From a bacterium (GTDB taxonomy: Bacteria > Armatimonadota > Fimbriimonadia > Fimbriimonadales > GBS-DC), in contig JARJMV020000304.1 in NCBI GenBank assembly GCA_029335935.2, forward strand, positions 1 to 8,573: a stretch of DNA of 8,573 nt, given 5' to 3'. The notes under the pieces are model-generated. The model was not told the DNA's origin and searched no databases. It was given only the letters and a program-made list of their open reading frames with translations. How positions within the stretch are numbered: the first letter of the stretch is position 1; each line of letters begins with the position of its first letter. The position numbers and the translations under genes were made by a program. Of this stretch, positions 1 to 6,442 are shown piece by piece.

Positions 1-38
1 GTGTCCAACGCCACGAAGCCCCCTACACTTCAAGTAGC

Positions 39-1073
39 CTAAAACCCAGCCCAAGCGAAATAGGCTTGCACCCAACCTGAGAAGGCGTTGCCGAAGAGCA
101 TCACGATTAGCGCGCCTATCGCCAAAAACGGACCGAACGGCAGCATCGTAGGCGTCTCTTCAAATGCGTCGTCAGCGAGCTCCTCTTCAGGCTGACCGAG
201 CGAGGCGTACACGCGCTGTTGTAGACGGCGCGGCAACAGAGTAATCATGGCGTCCACCCACAGCGTGTAGAGCGCGCATGCGAGCATGAGACTGCCAATC
301 GGCTCAGGCGGCGGTGGCTCGGTGTCGGCGTTCTCGGCGCGGACGACCGCGCTGGCTTGGCGCGCGCGCCACAGCGTCCACAAGCCCCCCAGAATCGCCC
401 CTGTCGCTATCGAGATGCCGAACGCGACCAGCATGCCAGGCGTCAGCAGCAGCGCGCCCATGCCGCGCACGAGCTTGATATCCCCATGCCCCATCGCGTC
501 CTTACGAAATGCCACACGCCCCAGAATCGCAATCAGGCTGAACAGCCCTGCGCCTATCAGTGCGCCCAACGCCGCGTTGCGCAGGTTCAGCACCCCCAGC
601 GACGCCCAGTCCCAGTCGGTCGGCATACCGCGCAGCAGTCCCGCGTGCAGCAGCCCCAGTATCAGCAACGCCGCGTTCAACTCGTCTGGAATGATGTAGT
701 GCTGCAGGTCAATAAAAAAGATAGCAATCAGCACAGACGCCGCCAGCGCGTAGAACACGAATCGCAGCGGCGACTCGCCCACAATCAGCCACTGATGCCA
801 CAGCCATGCCCATACGCTCGCGTTCCACAACTCCACCAGAAAGTAGCGGATGGGGATTGGCGCACGGCAATAGCGACACTTACCCCCCTGCGCCAAGTAG
901 CTCAGTAGCGGGAATAGGTCGCGAATGCCGAGTCGATGGCCACATGTGGGACAATGCGACGGCGGGAAGGCTATCGAAAGGTTTCGGGGCAAGCGGTAGA
1001 CCAGCACATTCAAAAAGCTGCCTACCGCCGCCCCGAACGCGACGCCGAAAACAATGCTCCACAGAGGAAGCAT
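39..1073 (-). CDS. pilD: Prepilin peptidase / N-methyltransferase PilD (A24 family)
   Basis: Integral inner-membrane aspartic protease that cleaves the leader of type IV prepilins and methylates the new N-terminus. The 344-residue product has the expected order of parts: GSFLNV at 18-23; a cytoplasmic methyltransferase-type domain with two CxxC pairs (C41/C44 and C66/C69); then the two catalytic aspartates in FIDLQHYIIPD (D122) and GHGDIKL (D198); and a late PFGPFLAIGA motif (312-321). Several hydrophobic segments alternate with these. It is longer than the usual 250-290 residues because of a hydrophilic, proline- and acid-rich insert around 236-309 before the PFGPF motif. The ATG overlaps the pilC stop by one base (TAATG on the minus strand) and no clear Shine-Dalgarno precedes it, so translation is probably coupled to pilC. 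Family assignment is very secure; function in pilus rather than type II secretion is inferred from adjacent pilT. Confidence 0.96.
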   Translation of the reverse strand: MLPLWSIVFGVAFGAAVGSFLNVLVYRLPRNLSIAFPPSHCPTCGHRLGIRDLFPLLSYLAQGGKCRYCRAPIPIRYFLVELWNASVWAWLWHQWLIVGESPLRFVFYALAASVLIAIFFIDLQHYIIPDELNAALLILGLLHAGLLRGMPTDWDWASLGVLNLRNAALGALIGAGLFSLIAILGRVAFRKDAMGHGDIKLVRGMGALLLTPGMLVAFGISIATGAILGGLWTLWRARQASAVVRAENADTEPPPPEPIGSLMLACALYTLWVDAMITLLPRRLQQRVYASLGQPEEELADDAFEETPTMLPFGPFLAIGALIVMLFGNAFSGWVQAYFAWAGF

Positions 1074-2293
1074 TAACTCTGGTTCTGGCTGAGGTTCGAG
1101 ATGACCTCTATCATCGGCAGGAACATCGCAATCACGATGAAACCGACGATGAAGCCCAGTAGCACAATCATCACAGGCTCAATCGCCGCGGTGAGGCTCG
1201 CGATGGTCATCTCCACCTCGTTCTCGTAGAAGTCGGCGATTTTATTGAGCATGTGATCCAGCGAACCCGACTCCTCGCCGACGCTTATCATGTGGACGAC
1301 CATCGGCGAGAACATCTTACTGCGTTGGAGCGGGTCGGCAATCTTCTCGCCTTCGCGGATGCGCGAGCGCGATTCGATGACCGCGTCCGATACGACCGAG
1401 TTGCCCACGACGCCTGCGACGGTCTCCATCGCCTGCAGGATAGGCACGCCCGACGCGAGCAGTGTGCCCATCGTGCGGCTGAATCGCGCCATCACAATCT
1501 TGTGGTGGAGTGGTCCGAACACGGGGATACGCAACTTGACCCGATCGGCGACGCGCCTGCCCACGCGCGTACTCACGAACAGCTTGTAGGCAATCAGGAT
1601 TACAATCACCGAGAGAACCACCACATACCAGCGTTGCGTGAAGAGCGCACTGAGGTCAATCAGGAACTGCGTCATCGCGGGCATCTCCTTGATGCCCAGC
1701 TCCTTGAAGAGGTCGGCGAACTGGGGCACAAGCCAAGTCACGAGGAAGATGACGATTCCAATCGCCGCCAGCAGCACGATGACAGGGTAGGTCAGCGCGG
1801 AGCGGATTTTGCGGCGCAGCTCCACATCTTTTTCGAGGAATGCTGCGATGCGCTGCAGCGACTCTTCCAGCACGCCGCCGACCTCGCCCGCGCGGATGAG
1901 ACCGATAATCAGCTGGCTGAACGCTTTGGGGTGGCGCGCCATCGAACGCGAGAGGCTCTCGCCCGATTCGACGCGAGCGGAGAGATCGATCAGGATTTTG
2001 CGTAGGCGGGCGTTGTTGGTCTGCGCTTGCAGCACATCCAGGCACCGAATCAGCGACACGCCAGCGTCCAGCATGGTAGAAAACTGGCGTGAGAAGATTG
2101 CCAGGTCGGTGAGTTTCACGCGCCCGTAGCCGCCTGCAGGCACGCGCGGCGCCTTGCGGTCTTCGGTGACCTCCAGCACCTGCAATCCTTCTGCTTGCAA
2201 GCGTTTCTTCAGCTCTTCGGCGTTGGGCGCTTCCACCTTGCCCTGACGGGTCTGCCCGTTGGCGTCTCGGATGGTGTAGTTGAAGTACGGCAT
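1073..2293 (-). CDS. pilC: Type IV pilus inner-membrane platform protein PilC
   Basis: Polytopic inner-membrane protein on which the PilB and PilT motors act during pilus extension and retraction. The 406-residue length is typical of the PilC/GspF family. A short N-terminal region (MPYFNYTIRD...) is followed by two T2SSF domains, roughly 65-190 and 268-392. Repeated family signatures are visible: DAGVSLIRCLDVL (76-88) with GEVGGVLEESL (136-146), and again SGVPILQAME (281-290) with GEESGSLDHML (339-349). Three strongly hydrophobic spans lie near 168-190, 222-240 and 371-394, the last ending EPVMIVLLGFIVGFIVIAMFLP. The gene starts 15 nt after pilT behind a strong SD and ends overlapping pilD, so it belongs to the same transcript. 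GspF of a type II secretion system is the only realistic alternative; the neighbouring retraction ATPase argues for a pilus. Confidence 0.96.
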   Translation of the reverse strand: MPYFNYTIRDANGQTRQGKVEAPNAEELKKRLQAEGLQVLEVTEDRKAPRVPAGGYGRVKLTDLAIFSRQFSTMLDAGVSLIRCLDVLQAQTNNARLRKILIDLSARVESGESLSRSMARHPKAFSQLIIGLIRAGEVGGVLEESLQRIAAFLEKDVELRRKIRSALTYPVIVLLAAIGIVIFLVTWLVPQFADLFKELGIKEMPAMTQFLIDLSALFTQRWYVVVLSVIVILIAYKLFVSTRVGRRVADRVKLRIPVFGPLHHKIVMARFSRTMGTLLASGVPILQAMETVAGVVGNSVVSDAVIESRSRIREGEKIADPLQRSKMFSPMVVHMISVGEESGSLDHMLNKIADFYENEVEMTIASLTAAIEPVMIVLLGFIVGFIVIAMFLPMIEVISNLSQNQS

Positions 2294-2303
2294 AGTGTGT
2301 GTA

Positions 2304-2310
2304 CCTCCTT
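2304..2310 (-). promoter_or_regulatory. Strong SD of pilC embedded in the pilT stop codon
   Basis: On the minus strand the pilT stop reads TAAGGAGGT, so the TAA supplies the first bases of an AAGGAGG Shine-Dalgarno. GGAGG lies 10 nt before the pilC ATG. This supports the pilC start and suggests that ribosomes finishing pilT can reinitiate on pilC. Confidence 0.8.
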
Positions 2311-3526
2311 AGCGTCCGCGTGGGGGCGGCGGTGTGCCGGGCGCGCCAGGAACGCCGCCTGTCGGCGCAATCATCTTGCGCAGCTCGTCCGCGTTAATCG
2401 CTCGCGACATCGCCTCTTCGTAGGTGACCCAGCCCTTCACATAGAGGTCGCGCAGCGACTGGTCCATCGTCTGCATGCCCATCTGCCCGCTGGTCTGTAT
2501 CATCGTGTGGATTTGGTGGGTCTTGTTCTCGCGGATGAGGTTGCGGATAGCTGGCGTGGCAATCATCACTTCCACCGCAGGCACGCGCCCTGGCTGACCG
2601 GCGCGCGGCAGCAACTGCTGACTGATAATCGCCTGCAGGTTGTTGGCGAGCTGGATGCGAATCTGCTCCTGTTGCCCAGGCGGGAACACATCGACGATAC
2701 GGTCAATCGATTCGGCGGCGTTGTTGGTGTGGAGTGTGGCGAACACCAAGTGTCCTGTCTCGGCGGCGGTGATGGCGAGCTGAATCGTCTCTAAGTCGCG
2801 CATCTCGCCGACGAGGATAACATCGGGGTCTTCACGCAGCGCCGAGCGCAACGCCGCCGCGAACGATTTCGTGTCCTGTCCCAACTCGCGCTGGTTGATG
2901 ATGCTGGACTTGTGCTGGTGCAGGTACTCGATGGGGTCTTCAACGGTGATGATATGCACGCTGCGCTCGGTGTTGATTTGGTTGATCATGGCGGCGAGCG
3001 AAGTGGACTTGCCCGAGCCTGTGGGACCCGTCACCAGAATCAGTCCGCGTGGTCGGCGGGTAAGCTCTTCCAGAACGGGCGGCAGGTTCAGTTCGCGCAC
3101 GGTGGGCACGCGGGCGGGAATGAGGCGGAACGCCGCCGCCACCGCGCCCTTGTCTTTATACACATTCACGCGGAACCGCGCGATTTTGTGCAGGCTGTAG
3201 GAGAAGTCGAGTTCGTAGTTCGTTTCGAACTTTTGGATTTGTTCATCGGTTAAGATTTCGTACATCATCCGTTGGGTCTGAGTGGGTTGCGCTTTTTCGT
3301 AGTTGAGGCGCAGGAGTTGCCCGTCGACGCGGATGACTGGCTCCACGTAGGGGCACAGGTGCAGGTCGGACGCGCCCTTCTCGGTGACGATATGGAGCAG
3401 TTCGTCGATGTGGGCGTCTTCGAGGCTGCGCGGCTGCGCGACGGCGGGTTGAGGCGCAGTGGGCGCGGCGGCGCCGCCTGTCTGCGCGCCTGGCATCGCT
3501 ACGGTTGGCGTCTGGTTCATAGTCAT
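2309..3526 (-). CDS. pilT: Type IV pilus retraction ATPase PilT
   Basis: Cytoplasmic hexameric ATPase that depolymerises the pilus and so powers twitching motility and DNA uptake. From the ATG at 3526 the product is 405 residues. It shows Walker A GPTGSGKST (167-175), an Asp box ITVEDPIEY (193-201), Walker B with DPDVILVGEMRD (233-244), a His box TGHLVFATLHTNNA (257-270), and the PilT-characteristic AIRNLIRENK (326-335), which separates it from PilB. The frame stays open to 3895, but that upstream part is arginine/proline-rich shadow sequence over pilB. The start at 3526 is chosen because AGGAGGT lies 11 nt upstream; a second ATG at 3520 would leave a 17-nt spacer. Compared with the usual 340-370 residues it has an Ala/Pro/Gln-rich N-terminal tail (about 1-34) and a Pro/Gly-rich C-terminal tail (389-405). 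It sits between pilB and pilC in the operon. Confidence 0.96.
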   Translation of the reverse strand: MTMNQTPTVAMPGAQTGGAAAPTAPQPAVAQPRSLEDAHIDELLHIVTEKGASDLHLCPYVEPVIRVDGQLLRLNYEKAQPTQTQRMMYEILTDEQIQKFETNYELDFSYSLHKIARFRVNVYKDKGAVAAAFRLIPARVPTVRELNLPPVLEELTRRPRGLILVTGPTGSGKSTSLAAMINQINTERSVHIITVEDPIEYLHQHKSSIINQRELGQDTKSFAAALRSALREDPDVILVGEMRDLETIQLAITAAETGHLVFATLHTNNAAESIDRIVDVFPPGQQEQIRIQLANNLQAIISQQLLPRAGQPGRVPAVEVMIATPAIRNLIRENKTHQIHTMIQTSGQMGMQTMDQSLRDLYVKGWVTYEEAMSRAINADELRKMIAPTGGVPGAPGTPPPPRGR

Positions 3527-3536
3527 CGTTGGTGAG

Positions 3537-3543
3537 ACCTCCT
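3537..3543 (-). promoter_or_regulatory. SD sequence that sets the pilT start
   Basis: AGGAGGT on the minus strand, only 6 nt beyond the pilB stop and 11 nt before the ATG at 3526. It decides the pilT start among the many in-frame codons of the longer open frame. Confidence 0.8.
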
Positions 3544-3549
3544 GAAGTA

Positions 3550-5319
3550 TTAATAGAATCCTGCGGTGAAGACCACGCGGCGCACTTCGTCGGGGGTGGT
3601 CATACCTTCCAGCACTTTGATGAGTCCGTCCTCGCGCAGTTCCTTCATGCCGTTTGCTTTGGCGGCTTCTTTGATGTCGGAGAGGGGGGCGCGTCGCACG
3701 ATAAGTTCGGCGATTTCGGCGTTGACCACCATCAGTTCGTAGATACCGACTCGTCCGGCGTAGCCGCGTCCGCGGCAGTGGTCGCAGCCCACGCCTTCCC
3801 AGATAGTGACCATCTGGTCGGGGTTTTCGATTTGGAAGCCGAAGGCGCGCAGGTCGGCGGCGGGGATTTCGCGCGGCTCCTTGCAGTGCTGGCACACGCG
3901 CCGCGCGAGGCGTTGCGCCATCACGCCTGTCACGGTCGCGGCAATCAGATACGGCTCCACGCCCATGTCCACCATACGGATCACGGCAGACGGCGCGTCG
4001 TTCGTGTGCAGCGTCGACAGCACCAAGTGTCCTGTCAGCGACGCTTCAATCGCAATCTCCGCCGTCTCCAAGTCGCGCATCTCGCCCACCATGATAATGT
4101 CGGGGTCTTGACGCAGGAACGCGCGCAGCGCACTGGCGAAGGTGAGTCCCGCCTTGCGGTTCACCTGCACCTGCGAAATGCCGGGCAACTGGTACTCAAT
4201 CGGGTCTTCAATCGTCAAGATGTTCTTTTCGACGGAGTTGAGCTTATGGAGTACCGAGTATTGGGTGGTGGTTTTCCCTGAGCCTGTGGGGCCTGTGGAG
4301 AGAACCATTCCTTGAGGCTGGATGACTAGTTCTTCGAGGCGGGCTTGCGTCTCTGGGGTGAAGCCGAGTTTGTTCAAGCCCAGCAGCACGCTGGTCTTGT
4401 CCAGAATACGCATAACAATCTTCTCGCCGTGCGGGGTGGGGATAGACGAGACGCGCAGGTCGTAGTCTTTGTTTTGGTAGCGGATAGGGATGCGTCCGTC
4501 TTGAGGGAGGCGTTTTTCGGCGATGTTCATTTCCGCCATGATTTTGTAGCGGGAGATGAGCGGCGCTTGCACATATTTGGGCAGCGAGAGGGCTTCGTGC
4601 AGCACGCCGTCGATGCGATAGCGGATGCGTAGGTTGCGCGGTTGTGGCTCCACATGGATGTCGCTGGCGCGTTCGTTGATGGCTTGCTGGATTACGGTGT
4701 TCGCCACGCGGACGATGGGGCCCTCCTCAGCCTCACGGATGACGGCTTTCTCGTCGTCTTCGGTGTCGCCGCGCGCGCTATAGGCGGCGATATCGGTCAT
4801 CACGCTGCCGCGCAGGTCTTGCGGGCGGGCAGGCGCGCCGCCGTCGGTCGCTGCAGGGGTGGAACCATCGGTCGCTGCAACTGCCGAACCGCCATACGCT
4901 TTGCGAATCGCATCCTCAATCGCGCCCGGCGCAGCAATCACCTGACGCACCACGCAGCGCGAATTCACGCGCACATCGTCAATCGCCATCACATTGTTGG
5001 GGTCTGCCATCGCCAAGTATAGGATGTTGCCGTCCTTCTTGACGGGGATAACGTTGTAGCGCTTGGCGATATGCTCTTTGACCACATTCAGAGCGGATGG
5101 CTCCGGTTGTACGCGATCAAGATCGACAAATGGCATCCCCAGTTCGAATGCTTTCGCCTCGTAAGCGTCGCGCTCGCTTACAACCGCTTGGTCAACTAGA
5201 ATCTGCACCAAGTCCTTGCCCGTGGTTTCCTGAACCTTGCGCGCGTCCTCCAGCTGCTCTTGCGTGATTAAACCCTTCTCCAGCAGGTATTCGCCTGCCG
5301 TTCTGCGTGTCATAGCCAT
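3550..5319 (-). CDS. pilB: Type IV pilus assembly (extension) ATPase PilB
   Basis: Cytoplasmic hexameric ATPase that drives polymerisation of pilin subunits through PilC. The 589 residues are full length for the family. An N-terminal MshEN/GspE-N type domain (about 5-140) includes YLLEKGLITQEQLEDA and GMPFVDLD; MshEN domains bind c-di-GMP in some relatives, and whether this one does is not shown here. An Ala/Thr/Asp/Gly-rich linker (146-163) contains a short duplicated AATDG unit. The motor core has Walker A GPTGSGKTT (343-351), Asp box ILTIEDPIEY (367-376), Walker B DPDIIMVGEMRD (405-416) and His box TGHLVLSTLHTND (429-441). A zinc-binding tetracysteine follows (C476/C479 and C512/C515), diagnostic of PilB/GspE and absent from PilT. 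The first ATG is preferred because AGGAG lies 9 nt upstream. It is the promoter-proximal gene of the pilus operon. GspE is the alternative. Confidence 0.96.
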   Translation of the reverse strand: MAMTRRTAGEYLLEKGLITQEQLEDARKVQETTGKDLVQILVDQAVVSERDAYEAKAFELGMPFVDLDRVQPEPSALNVVKEHIAKRYNVIPVKKDGNILYLAMADPNNVMAIDDVRVNSRCVVRQVIAAPGAIEDAIRKAYGGSAVAATDGSTPAATDGGAPARPQDLRGSVMTDIAAYSARGDTEDDEKAVIREAEEGPIVRVANTVIQQAINERASDIHVEPQPRNLRIRYRIDGVLHEALSLPKYVQAPLISRYKIMAEMNIAEKRLPQDGRIPIRYQNKDYDLRVSSIPTPHGEKIVMRILDKTSVLLGLNKLGFTPETQARLEELVIQPQGMVLSTGPTGSGKTTTQYSVLHKLNSVEKNILTIEDPIEYQLPGISQVQVNRKAGLTFASALRAFLRQDPDIIMVGEMRDLETAEIAIEASLTGHLVLSTLHTNDAPSAVIRMVDMGVEPYLIAATVTGVMAQRLARRVCQHCKEPREIPAADLRAFGFQIENPDQMVTIWEGVGCDHCRGRGYAGRVGIYELMVVNAEIAELIVRRAPLSDIKEAAKANGMKELREDGLIKVLEGMTTPDEVRRVVFTAGFY

Positions 5320-5328
5320 CGGTTATCA

Positions 5329-5333
5329 CTCCT
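5329..5333 (-). promoter_or_regulatory. SD sequence of pilB
   Basis: AGGAG on the minus strand, 9 nt before the ATG at 5319. A second in-frame ATG at 5313 would have a 15-nt spacer, so the first is favoured. Confidence 0.7.
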
Positions 5334-5365
5334 ACCCATAGAGTTCCTGCCGCTCGTGCGTTGGA

Positions 5366-5374
5366 ATTATAGCA
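5366..5374 (-). promoter_or_regulatory. Extended -10 promoter of the pilB-pilT-pilC-pilD operon
   Basis: The minus strand reads TGCTATAAT, a perfect -10 hexamer with the TGn extension. No good -35 is seen at 17 nt; a TTGTAC lies 22 nt upstream, too far for a standard promoter. Predicted transcription start is near 5359, giving a leader of about 40 nt before pilB. It is the only promoter-like site seen upstream of the operon. Confidence 0.65.
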
Positions 5375-5388
5375 CATTTTGCATGTGC
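5372..5388. promoter_or_regulatory. Inverted repeat between two divergent promoters (candidate operator)
   Basis: GCACAT-TTTGC-ATGTGC is a perfect 6-bp inverted repeat with a 5-nt spacer. It lies exactly between the leftward extended -10 (5366-5374, overlapping its TGn) and the rightward extended -10 (5392-5400). A dimeric regulator bound here would touch both promoters. No regulator gene is in the window, so the operator role is inference. Confidence 0.45.
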
Positions 5389-5391
5389 GTA

Positions 5392-5400
5392 TGGTACAAT
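5392..5400 (+). promoter_or_regulatory. Extended -10 promoter of the exported-protein gene
   Basis: TGGTACAAT matches the extended -10 (TGn plus a 5/6 hexamer). No convincing -35 lies 16-18 nt upstream. Predicted start is near 5407, giving a leader of about 45 nt before the ATG at 5452. It is back-to-back with the pilB promoter, with 23 bp between the two hexamers, so two polymerases could hardly bind at once. Confidence 0.6.
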
Positions 5401-5408
5401 ATTCGTTA

Positions 5409-5428
5409 GGCAGGGATCGATTCCTGCC
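5409..5428 (+). other. 5'-leader hairpin of the exported-protein mRNA
   Basis: GGCAGGGATCGATTCCTGCC folds into an 8-pair stem (six GC/AT pairs, one G-U, one A-U) with a TCGA loop. Given the predicted start near 5407 it would sit at the very 5' end of the transcript. It is followed by ATTTTCTG and then, 10 nt after the stem, by the SD. It may stabilise the mRNA; as a terminator or attenuator its T run is weak. Confidence 0.5.
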
Positions 5429-5438
5429 ATTTTCTGAT

Positions 5439-5443
5439 GGAGG
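5439..5443 (+). promoter_or_regulatory. SD sequence that sets the start at 5452
   Basis: GGAGG lies 8 nt before the ATG at 5452. An in-frame ATG at 5437 overlaps this SD and has none of its own, so the shorter product is preferred. It also begins directly with a signal peptide. Confidence 0.75.
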
Positions 5444-5451
5444 CGAACGAA

Positions 5452-6240
5452 ATGCGAATGATGTGGTTGGTAGGATTGGCAGCGACGATGGCGTTGGGCG
5501 TCGCGCAGACAGGCGCACGCACCCAGCGGGGCGCCGCGCAAGCGGACGATGGGCGTGTCCCTATCGCGCAAGCCGCACAGGAAGTCGCCCAGAAGTTTAA
5601 AGTGCAGATTATCGTAGACCCGAACCTGACCGCGCGTGTGGCGCCCTCGCAAGCGGAGACGCTGGAACGCGCCCTCGATGAACTCACGGCGAACCAACGC
5701 GATGTCGTGTGGCGTAAGGTGTATGTCAATCGCGTGCTGGGCGCAGAGCCGAACCCGGAACAGATTCTCGGCTCGGTGCGCGCCCTGCTGAATATCGAAT
5801 TAGGCGGCGTGCTGGTGGTCAACCCACGCACATCCACCCTCAACTCGTTCCGCACGAACATTCCCGTACCCCCAGACTTGGAAGAGACGCTGGAGCAGCT
5901 GCAGCCGCCCTTCAGCGCCAAGCCTGTCTATGTGATTTTGAACGCGCGCCCCCTGCCTGCAACCGCCCTGCGCGGCAACCGAATGGAGCAATTCGCGCAA
6001 CTCCAACAGCAGCTGCTCGATATGCTGGCGCAGATGAGCCCTGAAGAGCGTGCGCAAGCCTTACGCTCGCTCACGAATATGTGGATGAACACCGATCCGA
6101 ACCTGCGCAACCAGATGATTTTCGAGGGGATGCGCGCCTCTTTTGAGTATTGGCAGAGCCTCTCGCCTGAGCAACAGCGCGAGATGATGGAGCTGGGGCG
6201 CAAGTTCTTCGAGCAGTATTTGGGCGGCGGCGGATACTAA
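5452..6240 (+). CDS. Exported protein with secretin-N/STN-like region, function unknown
   Basis: I do not recognise a named family. From the SD-supported ATG the 262-residue product starts with a signal peptide (MRMMWLVGLAATMALGVAQTGA, probable cleavage near 20-30), so it should leave the cytoplasm. Residues about 36-93 read like the small alpha/beta domain at the N-terminus of secretins and TonB receptors: a helix with IAQAAQEVAQKF, a strand VQIIVDPNL, then LERALDELTANQRDVVWRKVYV. Residues about 175-255 are predicted helical, Gln/Met/Glu-rich, and carry two MSPEERAQALRSL / LSPEQQREMMELG-type motifs like those in periplasmic helical proteins. The C-terminus is glycine-rich (GGGGY). No transmembrane beta-barrel region follows, so it is not a full secretin. 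It is divergent from the pilus operon and shares its control region, so a periplasmic or outer-membrane accessory role with the pilus is possible but unproven. Confidence 0.85.
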   Translation: MRMMWLVGLAATMALGVAQTGARTQRGAAQADDGRVPIAQAAQEVAQKFKVQIIVDPNLTARVAPSQAETLERALDELTANQRDVVWRKVYVNRVLGAEPNPEQILGSVRALLNIELGGVLVVNPRTSTLNSFRTNIPVPPDLEETLEQLQPPFSAKPVYVILNARPLPATALRGNRMEQFAQLQQQLLDMLAQMSPEERAQALRSLTNMWMNTDPNLRNQMIFEGMRASFEYWQSLSPEQQREMMELGRKFFEQYLGGGGY

Positions 6241-6266
6241 GCCCACAGTTGACCCTCACCCGATTC

Positions 6267-6367
6267 CTCGCTCCTTGCACTCAGGGAGGGCTGACTCAGC
6301 GTTTTTCAGCCCCGATTGTTCCCCCCCCGCACGCGGGGGGTAGCTCCTTCCCTGCGTGCGGAGCGAG
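6267..6367. repeat. Imperfect long inverted repeat enclosing two hairpins
   Basis: The left arm 6267-6290 pairs with the right arm 6346-6367 through more than 20 base pairs, interrupted by a 2-nt bulge (6275-6276), one mismatch (6281/6355) and one G-T. Shared cores are CTCGCTCC, GCAC and CAGGGA. Inside, GGGCTGA (6288-6294) can pair with TCAGCCC (6306-6312), and a C-rich/G-rich stem with a CACG loop forms at 6323-6340; the first of these competes for three bases of the outer stem. The whole can fold as a branched structure in DNA or RNA. It lies in the 202-nt gap between two plus-strand genes. It could be a dispersed palindromic element (REP- or MITE-like), a transcript-end structure or a small RNA; no good terminal T run supports a classical terminator. 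Confidence 0.6.
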
Positions 6368-6426
6368 CGACTGGGCGTCTCACCCATCAGCGCAGCAAAA
6401 GGTTCTCTCAAGCCCCGCCGATAGGG

Positions 6427-6432
6427 TATAAT
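6427..6432 (+). promoter_or_regulatory. -10 box for the TIM-barrel gene and tilS
   Basis: Perfect TATAAT. The -35 region is poor (TTCTCT at 6403-6408, 18-nt spacing, 3 of 6 matches). The expected start near 6439 is only about 4 nt before the ATG at 6443, so the transcript would be leaderless or nearly so; no SD is present upstream of that ATG. Confidence 0.65.
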
Positions 6433-6442
6433 AGCTTTGTTC

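Noticed and set aside
1..38. Start of a further minus-strand operon gene (GTG at 14-12 or TTG at 8-6 after a G-run)
   Set aside because: Only four codons or fewer are visible, and the G-run spacing to the GTG is too short for a convincing SD. It cannot be supported from this window.
1253..2005. 250-codon plus-strand open frame across pilC
   Set aside because: It is rich in His/Arg/Asp/Gln as expected of an antisense shadow of a GC-rich gene, with no recognisable motif; pilC on the other strand is certain.
3527..3895. N-terminal extension of the pilT open frame upstream of 3526
   Set aside because: It is arginine/proline-rich antisense-type translation lying over the 3' end of pilB in another frame, and a strong SD marks 3526 as the start.
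3529..4281. 250-codon plus-strand open frame across pilB
   Set aside because: Antisense shadow of the conserved PilB motor domain; composition is atypical of a protein and no motif is visible.
5437..5451. Upstream ATG at 5437 as start of the exported protein
   Set aside because: It overlaps the GGAGG that serves the ATG at 5452 and would add MEANE in front of a signal peptide that otherwise starts normally.
6290..6306. Rho-independent terminator (GCTGACTCAGC followed by GTTTTT)
   Set aside because: The palindrome leaves a 1-nt centre, so only about three pairs can form before the T run. A better pairing uses 6306-6312 and would place the T residues in the loop.
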